A stretch of 60,091 nt of DNA from a bacterium (GCA_028821235.1 JAPPGV010000054.1:1-60091); one strand, 5' to 3'; positions 27,975 through 36,463 are shown, numbered from the stretch's first letter. Translations and numbers: made by a program. Notes: generated by a model not told the origin, from the letters alone.

Positions 27975-28141
27975 TGACGGGCGGCAGGTTCGAGCTAATC
28001 GGTTGGTGCCTGTTCACCGTCTCGGGGGTCATGTTCCTGGTCGCAGCCGTGCGTGCCGGTGACCCCCTCCTGCTGTGGGGCTCGATCACCTGGCTGGCCG
28101 GCGTGGGCTTCTTCCTGGCCCGCCACCGCCGCCGCAATTGA
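27974..28141 (+). CDS. Small two-helix membrane protein
   Basis: A 55-residue ORF whose ATG shares a base with the preceding PLP gene stop (TGATG at 27972-27976). Two hydrophobic segments (L-I-G-W-C-L-F-T-V-S-G-V-M-F-L-V-A-A-V and L-L-W-G-S-I-T-W-L-A-G-V-G-F-F-L-A) are separated by a short charged turn. It ends in H-R-R-R-N. No family recognised. The coupling and hydrophobic pattern suggest it is real. Confidence 0.55.
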   Translation: MTGGRFELIGWCLFTVSGVMFLVAAVRAGDPLLLWGSITWLAGVGFFLARHRRRN

Positions 28142-28178
28142 TCTTGCCTTGCCATCCTATTGAGGACGACCCGTCGGG

Positions 28179-28202
28179 TATAGTCAGATAAATATGACTA
28201 TA
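28179..28202. promoter_or_regulatory. Inverted-repeat operator/promoter of Phd-VapC locus
   Basis: TATAGTCA (28179-28186) and TGACTATA (28195-28202) are a perfect 8-bp inverted repeat with an 8-bp spacer. A consensus -10 TATAAT overlaps its right arm (28199-28204), placing the transcription start at or next to the ATG at 28211. Autorepression by the antitoxin is the expected role. Confidence 0.7.
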
Positions 28203-28210
28203 ATGACCGT

Positions 28211-28507
28211 ATGGCCGAATCACGCCCCCTCTCATCGGAACGCTCGGTGCCCGCAGGGGAATTCAAGGCGCATTGCCTGCGTCTCATGGATGAGGTGCAG
28301 GAGACGGGAACAGCGATCGTCGTCACAAAGCACCGGCGACCGGTTGTGAGGGTCAGCCCGTTCCGCGAGGAGCGTCCCCGGTTGGTCGGATCGTGCCAGG
28401 GTCAACTGCGGATCATCGCCGACATCGACGACTACCCGGCAATTCCCCTGGACGATTGGGACATGATCGATGACCGTGGCGGATCCGGGACCGGCGATCC
28501 GGTCTGA
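28211..28507 (+). CDS. Phd/YefM-type antitoxin
   Basis: A 98-residue protein: P-A-G-E-F-K-A-H-C-L-R-L-M-D-E-V-Q-E-T-G, then A-I-V-V-T-K-H-R-R-P-V-V-R-V-S-P is the standard Phd N-domain. The acidic C-terminal half would wrap the toxin. It lies 15 bp before a PIN-domain toxin. There is no ribosome site before the ATG, and the -10 is so close that the transcript may be leaderless. Confidence 0.88.
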   Translation: MAESRPLSSERSVPAGEFKAHCLRLMDEVQETGTAIVVTKHRRPVVRVSPFREERPRLVGSCQGQLRIIADIDDYPAIPLDDWDMIDDRGGSGTGDPV

Positions 28508-28522
28508 CGGCGGGACATCCCG

Positions 28523-28984
28523 GTGAACCTGCTGCTGGACACCAGTGTCCTGCTCCGGCTCACGATTGCCAGTGACGAGATCAGCGAGTCGTTCATGCAA
28601 GTGGTCGAGTCCGGTCTTGAACACGGCAGCGTCGCGGTATCCACTATGACGTTCGTGGAGACCACGCGCCTGCACCATCACGGGCGGATCGATCTGGGAT
28701 GCCATCCCGGCGTCTGGCGTCGCGACAGGCTCCGATCAGGACTGCGCGAGATCCCGATCGGCGGCGAGATAGCCGTCGAGTCGGTATTGCTGATGAACAC
28801 CGGATTCCACAACGACCCTGCGGATCAACTGATCGTTGCCACGGCCATGCTCGCGGGGTTGCGTCTTGCCACGACGGACCGAAAGATCATCGACTGGGCC
28901 CACCGGACCCGGCTTGTCCCGCTACTCGACCCGAGAGTCGTGCCGGCGGCTGAGGGTCCGAGGCAGCAGACCAACAAGGGCTAG
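28523..28984 (+). CDS. PIN-domain toxin (VapC-like ribonuclease)
   Basis: A 153-residue PIN domain with the acidic active site: Asp6 (L-L-L-D-T-S), Glu46 (F-V-E-T), Asp98/Asp101 (N-D-P-A-D-Q-L-I-V-A-T-A) and Asp119 (T-T-D-R-K-I). VapC toxins cleave RNA and are neutralised by the antitoxin encoded upstream. GTG start at 28523. It converges on the alpha/beta hydrolase gene. Confidence 0.88.
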   Translation: MNLLLDTSVLLRLTIASDEISESFMQVVESGLEHGSVAVSTMTFVETTRLHHHGRIDLGCHPGVWRRDRLRSGLREIPIGGEIAVESVLLMNTGFHNDPADQLIVATAMLAGLRLATTDRKIIDWAHRTRLVPLLDPRVVPAAEGPRQQTNKG

Positions 28985-29021
28985 ACCTCGAGGTCGCATC
29001 CGCCGGCCCGCACTGGGGTCG

Positions 29022-30071
29022 CTAGATGGATCCCAGGAAGGTGAAGAAGATCTCCGACCAGCGATCGGCGGCGTCGATGTGGGGGCCGTGGCCGGAACCT
29101 TCGAGCATCTCCATCTCGACCCGTCCTCCGTTGGCGGCGTAGCGTTCCAGCACGTCCCTGATCTGGGTGACCATGGGCTGGGGCGGGAACACGTCCAGGC
29201 CGGGCCAACCGGGGATGACCTCCATCTGGCCGAGGGTGCCCATCTCCCAGACGGAACCGTCGGCCACCACCAGGTCGTTGGAACCGTGGGTCCAGAGCAC
29301 CGGTGGCTTGGGATCCAGGTCGGGCAGGTCCGCCCAGTTGCAGTACTTGCCGGACAGCGCGTTGAGTATTCCCCGGGTGCCGGGGGCGATCATCGGCCAG
29401 TTGTCCGAGGGTGTCAGGTCTCCGGGATAACCGTCGTCTCCGGAGACGGTCAGCAGCACCTCGTCCAGCAGGATATCCTCCCGTTCCGCCGGAAGGCTGA
29501 ACTCGGTCGACCAGTAGGCGGCGTTCATCACACTACGGGGCGAGACCGGTGTCTCGGAGGTTCGGTCCCCGGAGGCCAGCCGCTGGGTGTAGTCGGGATT
29601 GCCGGTCCCGCCGCCCGTGCCGGCCCAGTCCGGGTAGCAGGGGGTGCCGTCCCGGTGGGTGCCTCCGAAGCCGAAGGGCGACACCGGGTCGATGAAGGTC
29701 AGGGAGGCGGCCGGATGGCGCATGGCGTAGGAAGCGATGGCGGCTCCGCCGGTCGACCATCCCACCAGGTGGGGAGGGGTGTCGATCCCCAGGGCCTCGA
29801 CCAGCGCCCACGTGTCGTCTGCCCAGTCGTCAAGCCCGCGGGTGGCGTCGATGGGGGCCGGGTCGGACCGTCCGAATGAGCGCATGTCGGGGGCTACGAA
29901 GAGGCACCGGTCGGGTGCGTCGCCCCACAGGTGCTCGTAGAAGCGCCCGGTCGACAGGTTCCCGTGGATCATCACGACCGGGATGCCGTCGGGCGGTCCG
30001 GATCGGTAGTAGTGGGTGCGGAGCCGGCTGGTGGTGATCGATTGGGCTTCCACGCCCGGCAGCAGGTTCAT
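29022..30071 (-). CDS. Alpha/beta-fold hydrolase
   Basis: A 349-residue hydrolase: oxyanion H-G-N-L, nucleophile elbow G-W-S-T-G-G, and a late G-S-G-H-G-P with the catalytic His. The acid is probably in H-G-S-N-D-L. The substrate cannot be read from sequence. It lies downstream of and probably in one transcript with the PPOX-family and YgfK-like genes (gap 32 bp), so it may act in the same catabolic route. Confidence 0.85.
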   Translation of the reverse strand: MNLLPGVEAQSITTSRLRTHYYRSGPPDGIPVVMIHGNLSTGRFYEHLWGDAPDRCLFVAPDMRSFGRSDPAPIDATRGLDDWADDTWALVEALGIDTPPHLVGWSTGGAAIASYAMRHPAASLTFIDPVSPFGFGGTHRDGTPCYPDWAGTGGGTGNPDYTQRLASGDRTSETPVSPRSVMNAAYWSTEFSLPAEREDILLDEVLLTVSGDDGYPGDLTPSDNWPMIAPGTRGILNALSGKYCNWADLPDLDPKPPVLWTHGSNDLVVADGSVWEMGTLGQMEVIPGWPGLDVFPPQPMVTQIRDVLERYAANGGRVEMEMLEGSGHGPHIDAADRWSEIFFTFLGSI

Positions 30072-30103
30072 CGTTCGACCTCCTCGGTATGGGGTTGATG
30101 CGC

Positions 30104-30538
30104 TCAGCCTGACCCGGTTATCCGGGCGGGTTCGATGAAGACGGCGGTGCGGTGTTCGGCGGCCATCACCCGGTCGTACTCGTCCCAGTCCTCGTGGGTG
30201 CCGCCCGCAGCCGTGAACACGTCCCTCAGCAGCTGGGGAACCCGTGCCGGGTCGAAGCCGTCGAGGTGGTCGTCAGGGCCGATGATGGTGGTGACGCCCT
30301 CCATGCCGATCCACGACCAACCCGATTTGAACAGGATCGTGGCCCTCGGGGTGTGGCGCCAGTGGCGGAGCTTGACCGTGTTGCCCCGCACCACCAGGGC
30401 CACCGATTCCACTCCGGTGACAGGATGATCCATCACTCCTGCATTCACCAGGGACGAGTGCACCGAGCCGTCCGGCCGGGCGAAGGAGACCACGGCCAGA
30501 CCCTGATCCGCCCTGACGAAGCGCCGGACGTCCTCCAT
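30104..30538 (-). CDS. Pyridoxamine-5'-phosphate-oxidase-family (FMN/F420) protein
   Basis: A 144-residue split-barrel protein: L-A-V-V-S-F-A-R-P-D-G-S-V-H-S-S-L-V-N-A-G, V-K-L-R-H-W-R-H-T-P-R-A-T-I-L-F, then W-S-W-I-G-M-E-G. This is the PPOX-class layout common among F420-dependent actinobacterial enzymes. ATG 30538; an in-frame TTG at 30550 would overlap the YgfK-like stop by 4 bp. Substrate unknown. Confidence 0.75.
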   Translation of the reverse strand: MEDVRRFVRADQGLAVVSFARPDGSVHSSLVNAGVMDHPVTGVESVALVVRGNTVKLRHWRHTPRATILFKSGWSWIGMEGVTTIIGPDDHLDGFDPARVPQLLRDVFTAAGGTHEDWDEYDRVMAAEHRTAVFIEPARITGSG

Positions 30539-30546
30539 GGAGAGGG

Positions 30547-32370
30547 TCAAGCCGGCTGCTCCGTCTGGTAGAGGTCGGCCCGCTCCGGATCCTCGGTCCA
30601 GGGCTTGGCGGAGGGTGGGAGCACGAAGCCCTCCTCGCCGTTGAGCAGGAGGAGCAGATCGCCGGTGTGGTCGGCCGCCGCCGCGTTGGGCTGCACCCAG
30701 TATCCGTCCGGGTCCTGGTGGATGAGGAACGCCTGGTCCGTCTCGGCCTCGAAGCGGTCCGGGTCGATGAACAGCCGCGGCTTGATCACCGCCGGGTCGC
30801 CGATCTCGGGGCAGAACACCATGCAGTTGCCGCACTCGTTGCACAGTTCGGTGAGCACCAGGTACTGCTGGAGGCCGGTGGCATCCAGCTCATCGGGGGT
30901 GGGAATCCGGAAGAAGGCGTCGTTGGGGCAGACTGTGACGCAGAAGTTGCAGGCCACGCACCCCCACATCTGGAGCTCGTGGTCCACGGAGCGGGGCAGC
31001 TTGGAGTTGCCGGCCAGGGTGTACTTGCGGTTGGTGGCCGGATTGTGGAGCGTGGCGATGTAGGAGGAGACCGCGCCCTGGCCATCGGCGAGTTCGGCCT
31101 GGTGCGCCTGCCAATCCGGCAGCGACCCGGCGCCGACCCGGTCCATGGCCTTCCAGAGGGCCTTCAACATCGGGGCAAGGCGCCCGTACCCGCCCGGCTT
31201 GAGCAGGTCGGAGCACACGGTCAGTGGCGCCAGGCCCAGTCCGGCCGCCGCTGGCAGGTTCTCCTTGGTGATCCCGGCCGAGAAGGACACCTGCACCGGG
31301 CCGTCCTGGCCGTCCACCCGAAGCATTCCTGGCAACGCCTTGTGGAGCTCTCCCAGGAGGGTGGTGGAGACCACGTGGAGGGGCGGTCCCGACAGGTACA
31401 TGGTGTTGTCGGGCATGAAGCCCTTGGTGTTCTCGACCACCAGCGTGTTGGTGAGCTTGATCCCGAATCGGCGCCCGTGATCGGCCGCGAACGTGTTGAG
31501 CTGGCCGATCAGTTCGAGCCCCCGGGGGAACTGCAGATCGTTGTCGAAGTCCTCCTTGCGGAGCACCGTCGTGTCGTAGCCCAGGGTCTCGGTGACGATC
31601 TCCTTCACCCGTTCGAAGCCCAGGAGGGTGGGGTTGAGCTTGACGATGACGTCCAGCCCGTGCCGGGTGATCAGGTGCTTGGTGATCGACTCGATCTCGT
31701 CGGGAGGGCAGCCGTGGAAGGTGGATAGGGTGACGGTGTCGGCGATCCGGGCGGGGAAGTCCATGTCGCGGAACCGGGCGAACTCCCCTCCGATCTGGGG
31801 CCGGAGCCGCTCGATCTCCTCCCGGGCGTCCATCATCGAGTCGATGAACCAGGCCACCCGGTCGGTGGATATGCCGGCCAGGTCGTAACCCACCGAGAGG
31901 TCGAAGATGAGCGGTCCGGTATCCGTACCCAGGAGGGGGGTGACCTCGTCCCAGCGGCGCAGCATCTCGATGATCATCCAGGCCTTGACGTACTCCTCGA
32001 GCGACTGGGGGATCTTGAGCTCCTGGCTCCACTCGATGTTGTAGCCGATGGTCTCCATGTCGATGCATGGCCGCCCGATCTCGAGTTCGTCCATGATCTG
32101 GACGGTCTTGAGCTCCATGAGCCGGGAGCCTCCCAACCAGGACAGCACGATGTTCTGGGCCATCTGGCTGTGCGGCCCGGCCGCCGGGCCGACCGGAGTC
32201 GCCGCCGGCCGTCCCAGGAAGTCGATCGATATGTCGGGGCCCTTCGACACGTTGAAGAATCGGGCCGTCGGCAGGTCGTAGATACGGTGCCGGCTCTCCC
32301 ACTCGTGGCTGATCCGGGCCAGGAGGTCGGACAGGCTGAAGGGCGTGAGGGGCTCGTGGGCCTCGGTCAT
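30547..32370 (-). CDS. ygfK: YgfK-like dehydrogenase/Fe-S protein lacking the NAD(P)H domain
   Basis: 607 residues. The first about 430 resemble the N-terminal DHOD-like barrel of E. coli YgfK: A-T-P-V-G-P-A-A-G-P-H-S-Q-M-A-Q-N-I, L-M-E-L-K-T-V-Q-I, T-L-S-T-F-H-G-C-P-P and V-K-L-N-P-T-L-L-G. The C terminus has two complete [4Fe-4S] motifs, Cys471-474-477-481 and Cys510-513-516-520. YgfK has a GltD-like FAD/NAD(P) domain between these parts (about 1030 residues in total); here it is missing, so another electron donor is needed. YgfK belongs to the purine/urate degradation cluster. It follows the ssnA- and xdhD-like genes. Confidence 0.82.
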   Translation of the reverse strand: MTEAHEPLTPFSLSDLLARISHEWESRHRIYDLPTARFFNVSKGPDISIDFLGRPAATPVGPAAGPHSQMAQNIVLSWLGGSRLMELKTVQIMDELEIGRPCIDMETIGYNIEWSQELKIPQSLEEYVKAWMIIEMLRRWDEVTPLLGTDTGPLIFDLSVGYDLAGISTDRVAWFIDSMMDAREEIERLRPQIGGEFARFRDMDFPARIADTVTLSTFHGCPPDEIESITKHLITRHGLDVIVKLNPTLLGFERVKEIVTETLGYDTTVLRKEDFDNDLQFPRGLELIGQLNTFAADHGRRFGIKLTNTLVVENTKGFMPDNTMYLSGPPLHVVSTTLLGELHKALPGMLRVDGQDGPVQVSFSAGITKENLPAAAGLGLAPLTVCSDLLKPGGYGRLAPMLKALWKAMDRVGAGSLPDWQAHQAELADGQGAVSSYIATLHNPATNRKYTLAGNSKLPRSVDHELQMWGCVACNFCVTVCPNDAFFRIPTPDELDATGLQQYLVLTELCNECGNCMVFCPEIGDPAVIKPRLFIDPDRFEAETDQAFLIHQDPDGYWVQPNAAAADHTGDLLLLLNGEEGFVLPPSAKPWTEDPERADLYQTEQPA

Positions 32371-32534
32371 CCGGCCCCTCCCGACTCCGGCTGATCGAAC
32401 CGCCGGATCGTGTCACACCCCCCGGATACGTTGGTGGACGCCAAGGCACCGGCGGCCGGAACAGGACGTCCCTCCGGCCGGATCGGGTTCATCAGACCGG
32501 AAGGCCACCCCGGCAGGGGCTTAGCGGGCCGCGT

Positions 32535-32607
32535 CCGGTCCCTCGGAAAGGTGGTGGTGGGGGAGGGCCCGGCGCAGAGCGCCGGTTCGGGCGATTTTCG
32601 CGTTCTC
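32535..32607 (-). repeat. Intergenic element copy B (GAGAACGCGAAAA family)
   Basis: On the minus strand: GAGAACGCGAAAA (32607-32595), then a CCGGCGC-TCT-GCGCCGG hairpin, GGGCCC, CCCCCACCACCACC and a terminal GGACCGG-like block. It starts 92 nt after the ssnA-like stop and points toward the ygfK-like gene. The remainder of the 328-bp gap holds no gene. Confidence 0.7.
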
Positions 32608-32698
32608 GGTGGGGTGGGTCGGCCAGGTTCGCGGGGAGATCGCGGCTCGGTCAGAACCCTCGTGGCGGCTCCCGACCGTAGGGCGTGCGTCGTGACGG

Positions 32699-33718
32699 TC
32701 ATAGGCGGGCGTGCAATCGGGCTGCCTGCTCCCGCGCCTTGGCGCGGATCTCGGCGGCGTCCACTCGGGTAGGGGTGCCGTCCTTGAAGATGATTTCACC
32801 TTCTACTTCAACTTCAATTGGGCGGATACTCGGGGTGAAGGCGATGTGCCACGGGTCCATCGGGTCGTAGCTCCAGGTGACCCGGTCGCTCCTGGCTTCG
32901 GGGATCAGGTTCCATCCGTTCTCCAGCCATCCCCACGCCGTGTCCGGGGTGGCGGTCACATCCACCGAGCGCTGCATCACGTAGGCGAGGCGGAAGGTGT
33001 CGATCATGTTGGCGCCGATCCCGTCAGTGCCCAGCGCCACCGGGTTGGCGAAGCGGGCCGGGTTGGCATAGCCCACCGAGTTGTTCAGGTTGGAGCGTGG
33101 TTGATGGAGGACCGTGCCCCGGAGCCCGTGGTCGTCGGGGAGATGGACGCAATGGGCCAGCAACCAGTTGTCTTCAGTCAGCCCCGACAGATGCCGCACG
33201 CAGTCAGCGTCCTCCGGGCCCTCGGCCACATGGACGTGAACACCCACGCCCAACTCCCGGGCCAGCGCGGCCGCCTTCTCCAGCGTCTCGGGCTCGCAGG
33301 TGAACGCGGCGTGGATACCCACCATCCCGCTCCCGCCCTCGCTCAGGTAGCGGCGGTTCTCCTCGAGGCCGCGCCGGGCGCCATCCGGCCCGTGCCGGTC
33401 GGTGACTCCGTAGCAGGCCCGCACCCGCACCCCCACCTCCCGGCAGGCCTCCTCGATCACGGAGAGGCTTCCCTCGATGGCGTTGGGAGACTCATGATGG
33501 TCCACGATCCCGGTCGTGCCCGACTCCAGTGCTTCGAGAGCCCCCAGCATGGCCGACCAGCGGATCATCTCCAGGTCGAGGGCCGTGTCGAGCCTCCACC
33601 AGATCTGCTCGAGGATCCCCAGGAAGCTCGTGGCCGTCTCCGGGGGCGCCGGCATCCCTCTCGTCAGGGTGGAGTACAGATGGTGGTGTGCACACACCAT
33701 CCCGGGCGTGGTGGTCAC
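32699..33718 (-). CDS. ssnA: SsnA-like amidohydrolase, N-terminally short
   Basis: A 339-residue metal-dependent hydrolase. C-A-H-H-H-L-Y-S-T-L-T-R-G (His11/His13 metal ligands), L-E-Q-I-W-W-R-L-D-T-A-L, G-I-H-A-A-F-T, H-V-H-V-A-E, S-N-L-N-N-S-V-G-Y and G-T-D-G-I-G-A-N-M match E. coli SsnA block by block. SsnA is about 442 residues with some 55 residues before the first metal motif; here only ten precede it. GTG 33718 overlaps the xdhD-like stop by 4 bp, so no room exists for the missing N-terminal beta-sandwich half. Likely a deaminase/hydrolase on a purine-derived ring. Confidence 0.8.
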   Translation of the reverse strand: MTTTPGMVCAHHHLYSTLTRGMPAPPETATSFLGILEQIWWRLDTALDLEMIRWSAMLGALEALESGTTGIVDHHESPNAIEGSLSVIEEACREVGVRVRACYGVTDRHGPDGARRGLEENRRYLSEGGSGMVGIHAAFTCEPETLEKAAALARELGVGVHVHVAEGPEDADCVRHLSGLTEDNWLLAHCVHLPDDHGLRGTVLHQPRSNLNNSVGYANPARFANPVALGTDGIGANMIDTFRLAYVMQRSVDVTATPDTAWGWLENGWNLIPEARSDRVTWSYDPMDPWHIAFTPSIRPIEVEVEGEIIFKDGTPTRVDAAEIRAKAREQAARLHARL

Positions 33719-36300
33719 GTCTTCGCGGCCTGGTGGTGGATGTTCATCGGCAGATGGTTCCTCCACTCCCCGTCGATATCGTGGAAGGCGGCGGCCACCG
33801 CGCCGGCGGTCGGCACCAGGCCGATCTCGCCGACTCCCTTGATCCCGTACGGCGCCTTCGGCTGCGGGACCTCCACCAGGATGACCTCGACATCCGGCAT
33901 GTCCTTCGGCCTGATGATGCCCAGGCTCCGCAGCGTCATGTTGGTGGGTCGGCCCTCCTCGTCGGCGGGGAAATCCTCGCTGAGCGCGTATCCGAGGCCC
34001 ATGTGGACCGAGCCTTCGATCTGGCCCTCGCACAGGATCGGGTTGATGGCCCGACCTACGTCGTGGGCCGCGACCACCCGTTCGATCTTGCCGGTGCGGC
34101 GGTCAGCGATCACCAGTTGCGCCGCGTACCCGAAGGCGGAGTGGATGATCGGGTTCTCGACCTTCTCCTTGAGCGAATTGGTCCAGTCCACGCGGTACTC
34201 GCCGTGGTAGTCGACATCCGGGAGCCGTCCGCCGGCGTCTGCGGCCCGGCAGGCGGACCTGACCGCTCCGGCGCCCATCAGGGTGCCCCGAGATCCGGTG
34301 GTCTGGCCGGCGCCGAGTTCCCGGCTGGTGTCCACTATCACCCGGATCCGCTTCGGGTCGATCCCCAGTTCCTCCGCCGCGACCTGTTGGGCCACCGTAT
34401 GGATCCCCTGGCCCATCTCGGTCCAGCAGTGGCGAACCTCGACGGCGCCGTTCCTGGTGAACCGCACCACCGCTCCGGCGATCTCCTTGAAGCCGTTACC
34501 GAGGCCGCTGTTCTTGAGCCCGAGGCCCACTCCCACGGCCTTACCCGCGGCGCGAGCGGCGTCGTAATGGGGCTTGACCGCGTCCAGTGACTGGCGAGCG
34601 CCCCGGCAGCCGTCGTCCATGATCTGGCCGGGACCCCAGAGCGCGCCGGGTTCCACGACGTTGCGGCTCCGCATCTCCCAACCCGAGATCCCCACCGAAT
34701 GCGCCAGACGATCCATCACGCCCTCCATGGCGAACTGGGCCTGGTTGGCGCCGAAGCCCCGGAAGGCGCCGCAGATGGGGTTGTTGGTGCGGGCGGCCAC
34801 TGCCTCGACGTCGATGTTGGGCACGATGTAGGGGCCGCTGGCGTGCCCGGCGGCCCGCTCCAGCACCTTCATGCCCACCGAGGCGTAGGCGCCCGAATCG
34901 CCCAGCATCCGGGCCTTGAGGGCGGTCAGCCTGCCGTTCTCGTCACATCCGGCCCACAGCTCGATCCGGATCGGATGCCGCTTGGCATGGATCCGGAGCG
35001 ACTCCTCCCTCGACAGGGTGCACTTGACCGGGCGGCCCAGTAGGTGGGCGGCCAGAGCCGTCTGCGCCTGGTTGGCCATGTCCTCCTTGCCGCCGAACGC
35101 CCCGCCATTCGACACCAGCTCGGCCGTTACCAGGGATGGATCGATGCCGAGCACCGAGGCCACCTGGTCTCGGTCGTCCCAGACACCCTGGCCGCCGGAA
35201 TAGAGCATGAGCCGGCCGTTGCCGGCCGGTACCACCAGCGTCGACTCGGGTTCCAGGAAGGCGTGTTCCACCCGCTGGGTGATGAACGTCTCGTGCACCT
35301 GGTGGGCGGACGCCCGGTAGGCGGAGTCGAAGTCGCCGCGGGCATACTTGGACGTGGAGAGGACGTTGCCTTCCAGACCCCAGACCGCGTCCTCCGAGGA
35401 GGCCACCGCTTCGGCCGGGTCGGTGAAGGGCCTGAGCACCCGGTATTCCACGTCGACCGCCTCGGCGGCCTCACGGGCTGTCATCCGGTCCACCGCCACC
35501 ACCACGGCCAGGACGTCGCCGTAGTAGGAGGTGCGACCGCCCTCGGGGATCAGGACCGGCCAGTCCTTGTGGATCAGGCCCACCTTCAGCTCGCCCGGAA
35601 CGTCGGCGGCGGTGAAGACGGCTTCCACGCCGGGCATGGCCAATGCCCGGCTCGTGTCGATCCGCACCACGTCGGCCCGGGCGTGGTCGGTCAACCGGAG
35701 CGCGGCGTGGAGCATCCCGTCCAGGCGCATGTCGTCGATGTAGTCGCGGTCGCCGAGGGCCAGCTCGTAGCCCTCGTACTTGATGCCGGCCTTCCCGATT
35801 CCGGAAGGGGTCTCGAGCGGGGGGATGTCGCCCCGGGCCAGCATGTCGATGGCGTCGAAGATCTTGGTGTAGCCGGTGCACCGGCACAGGTGGGCGCCGA
35901 GCCGGCCGGCCGCGACCTTCCGGGTCAGTCCCGCACCCTTCTGATCGATCAACGCCTTCGCGCGCACCACGATCCCGGGGGTGCAGAACCCGCACTGGAG
36001 GGCGCCGGTGGCGGCGAAGGCGGACGCAAGGCGGTCCCGCTCCGCCGGGTCGAACCCTTCGAGGGTGACCACTTCCTTGCCCTCGATCTTCTCCAGCGCC
36101 AGCACGCAGGCCACGAAGGCGCGTCCGTTGACCAGGACGGTGCAGCACCCGCACTGGCCCGAGGGCGCGCAGCCGTCCTTGACCGATGTGACGTCGAGCT
36201 CCTCGCGAAGGGCAGACAGCAGGTGGGGATGGTCGGCGCGGACGGAGACGGCCCGGCCGTTGAGAGTGAAGTCGATGGTCCTCTCTGCGATCAGGGTCAT
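33715..36300 (-). CDS. xdhD: XdhD/selenium-dependent-type molybdenum hydroxylase (fused 2Fe-2S and Mo domains)
   Basis: An 861-residue xanthine dehydrogenase-family protein. Residues about 1-170 bind two 2Fe-2S clusters (G-C-A-P-S-G-Q-C-G-C-C and C-G-F-C-T-P-G with C-R-C-T-G-Y). The molybdopterin domain follows, with F-G-G-K-E-D, A-F-R-G-F-G-A-N-Q and the active-site Glu in G-V-G-E-I-G-L. No FAD subunit is encoded nearby. Fused architecture and neighbours (SsnA, YgfK) match E. coli XdhD and clostridial purine degradation clusters. AGGAGG precedes ATG 36300. An operator-like palindrome lies upstream. Confidence 0.85.
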   Translation of the reverse strand: MTLIAERTIDFTLNGRAVSVRADHPHLLSALREELDVTSVKDGCAPSGQCGCCTVLVNGRAFVACVLALEKIEGKEVVTLEGFDPAERDRLASAFAATGALQCGFCTPGIVVRAKALIDQKGAGLTRKVAAGRLGAHLCRCTGYTKIFDAIDMLARGDIPPLETPSGIGKAGIKYEGYELALGDRDYIDDMRLDGMLHAALRLTDHARADVVRIDTSRALAMPGVEAVFTAADVPGELKVGLIHKDWPVLIPEGGRTSYYGDVLAVVVAVDRMTAREAAEAVDVEYRVLRPFTDPAEAVASSEDAVWGLEGNVLSTSKYARGDFDSAYRASAHQVHETFITQRVEHAFLEPESTLVVPAGNGRLMLYSGGQGVWDDRDQVASVLGIDPSLVTAELVSNGGAFGGKEDMANQAQTALAAHLLGRPVKCTLSREESLRIHAKRHPIRIELWAGCDENGRLTALKARMLGDSGAYASVGMKVLERAAGHASGPYIVPNIDVEAVAARTNNPICGAFRGFGANQAQFAMEGVMDRLAHSVGISGWEMRSRNVVEPGALWGPGQIMDDGCRGARQSLDAVKPHYDAARAAGKAVGVGLGLKNSGLGNGFKEIAGAVVRFTRNGAVEVRHCWTEMGQGIHTVAQQVAAEELGIDPKRIRVIVDTSRELGAGQTTGSRGTLMGAGAVRSACRAADAGGRLPDVDYHGEYRVDWTNSLKEKVENPIIHSAFGYAAQLVIADRRTGKIERVVAAHDVGRAINPILCEGQIEGSVHMGLGYALSEDFPADEEGRPTNMTLRSLGIIRPKDMPDVEVILVEVPQPKAPYGIKGVGEIGLVPTAGAVAAAFHDIDGEWRNHLPMNIHHQAAKT

Positions 36301-36364
36301 GGTCGCCTCCTCCAGCCAGGAGGGCCTGCTCGCCGGTCTTCGCGACCGGCTCCTCCGGGCTATC

Positions 36365-36382
36365 TTTTACATTTTGTCAAAA
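36365..36382. promoter_or_regulatory. Operator-like site upstream of xdhD-like gene
   Basis: TTTTACA-TTT-TGTCAAAA resembles the palindrome at 23788-23803 in sequence and spacing. On the minus strand it contains a consensus -35 hexamer TTGACA (36380-36375), so a repressor bound here would block the xdhD-ssnA-ygfK transcript. Confidence 0.5.
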
Positions 36383-36463
36383 TCCTAGCAATCCCCGAAG
36401 CAAATTCGGCAACCATGCGGCGGGGTATAACCTCGTAACGTCCAAGATCAAGGAGTGTGGAGA

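Noticed and set aside
32719-34210. Long plus-strand frame opposite the ssnA/xdhD-like genes
   Set aside because: Composition is His/Arg/Gly-rich shadow; the minus-strand proteins carry full catalytic motifs.
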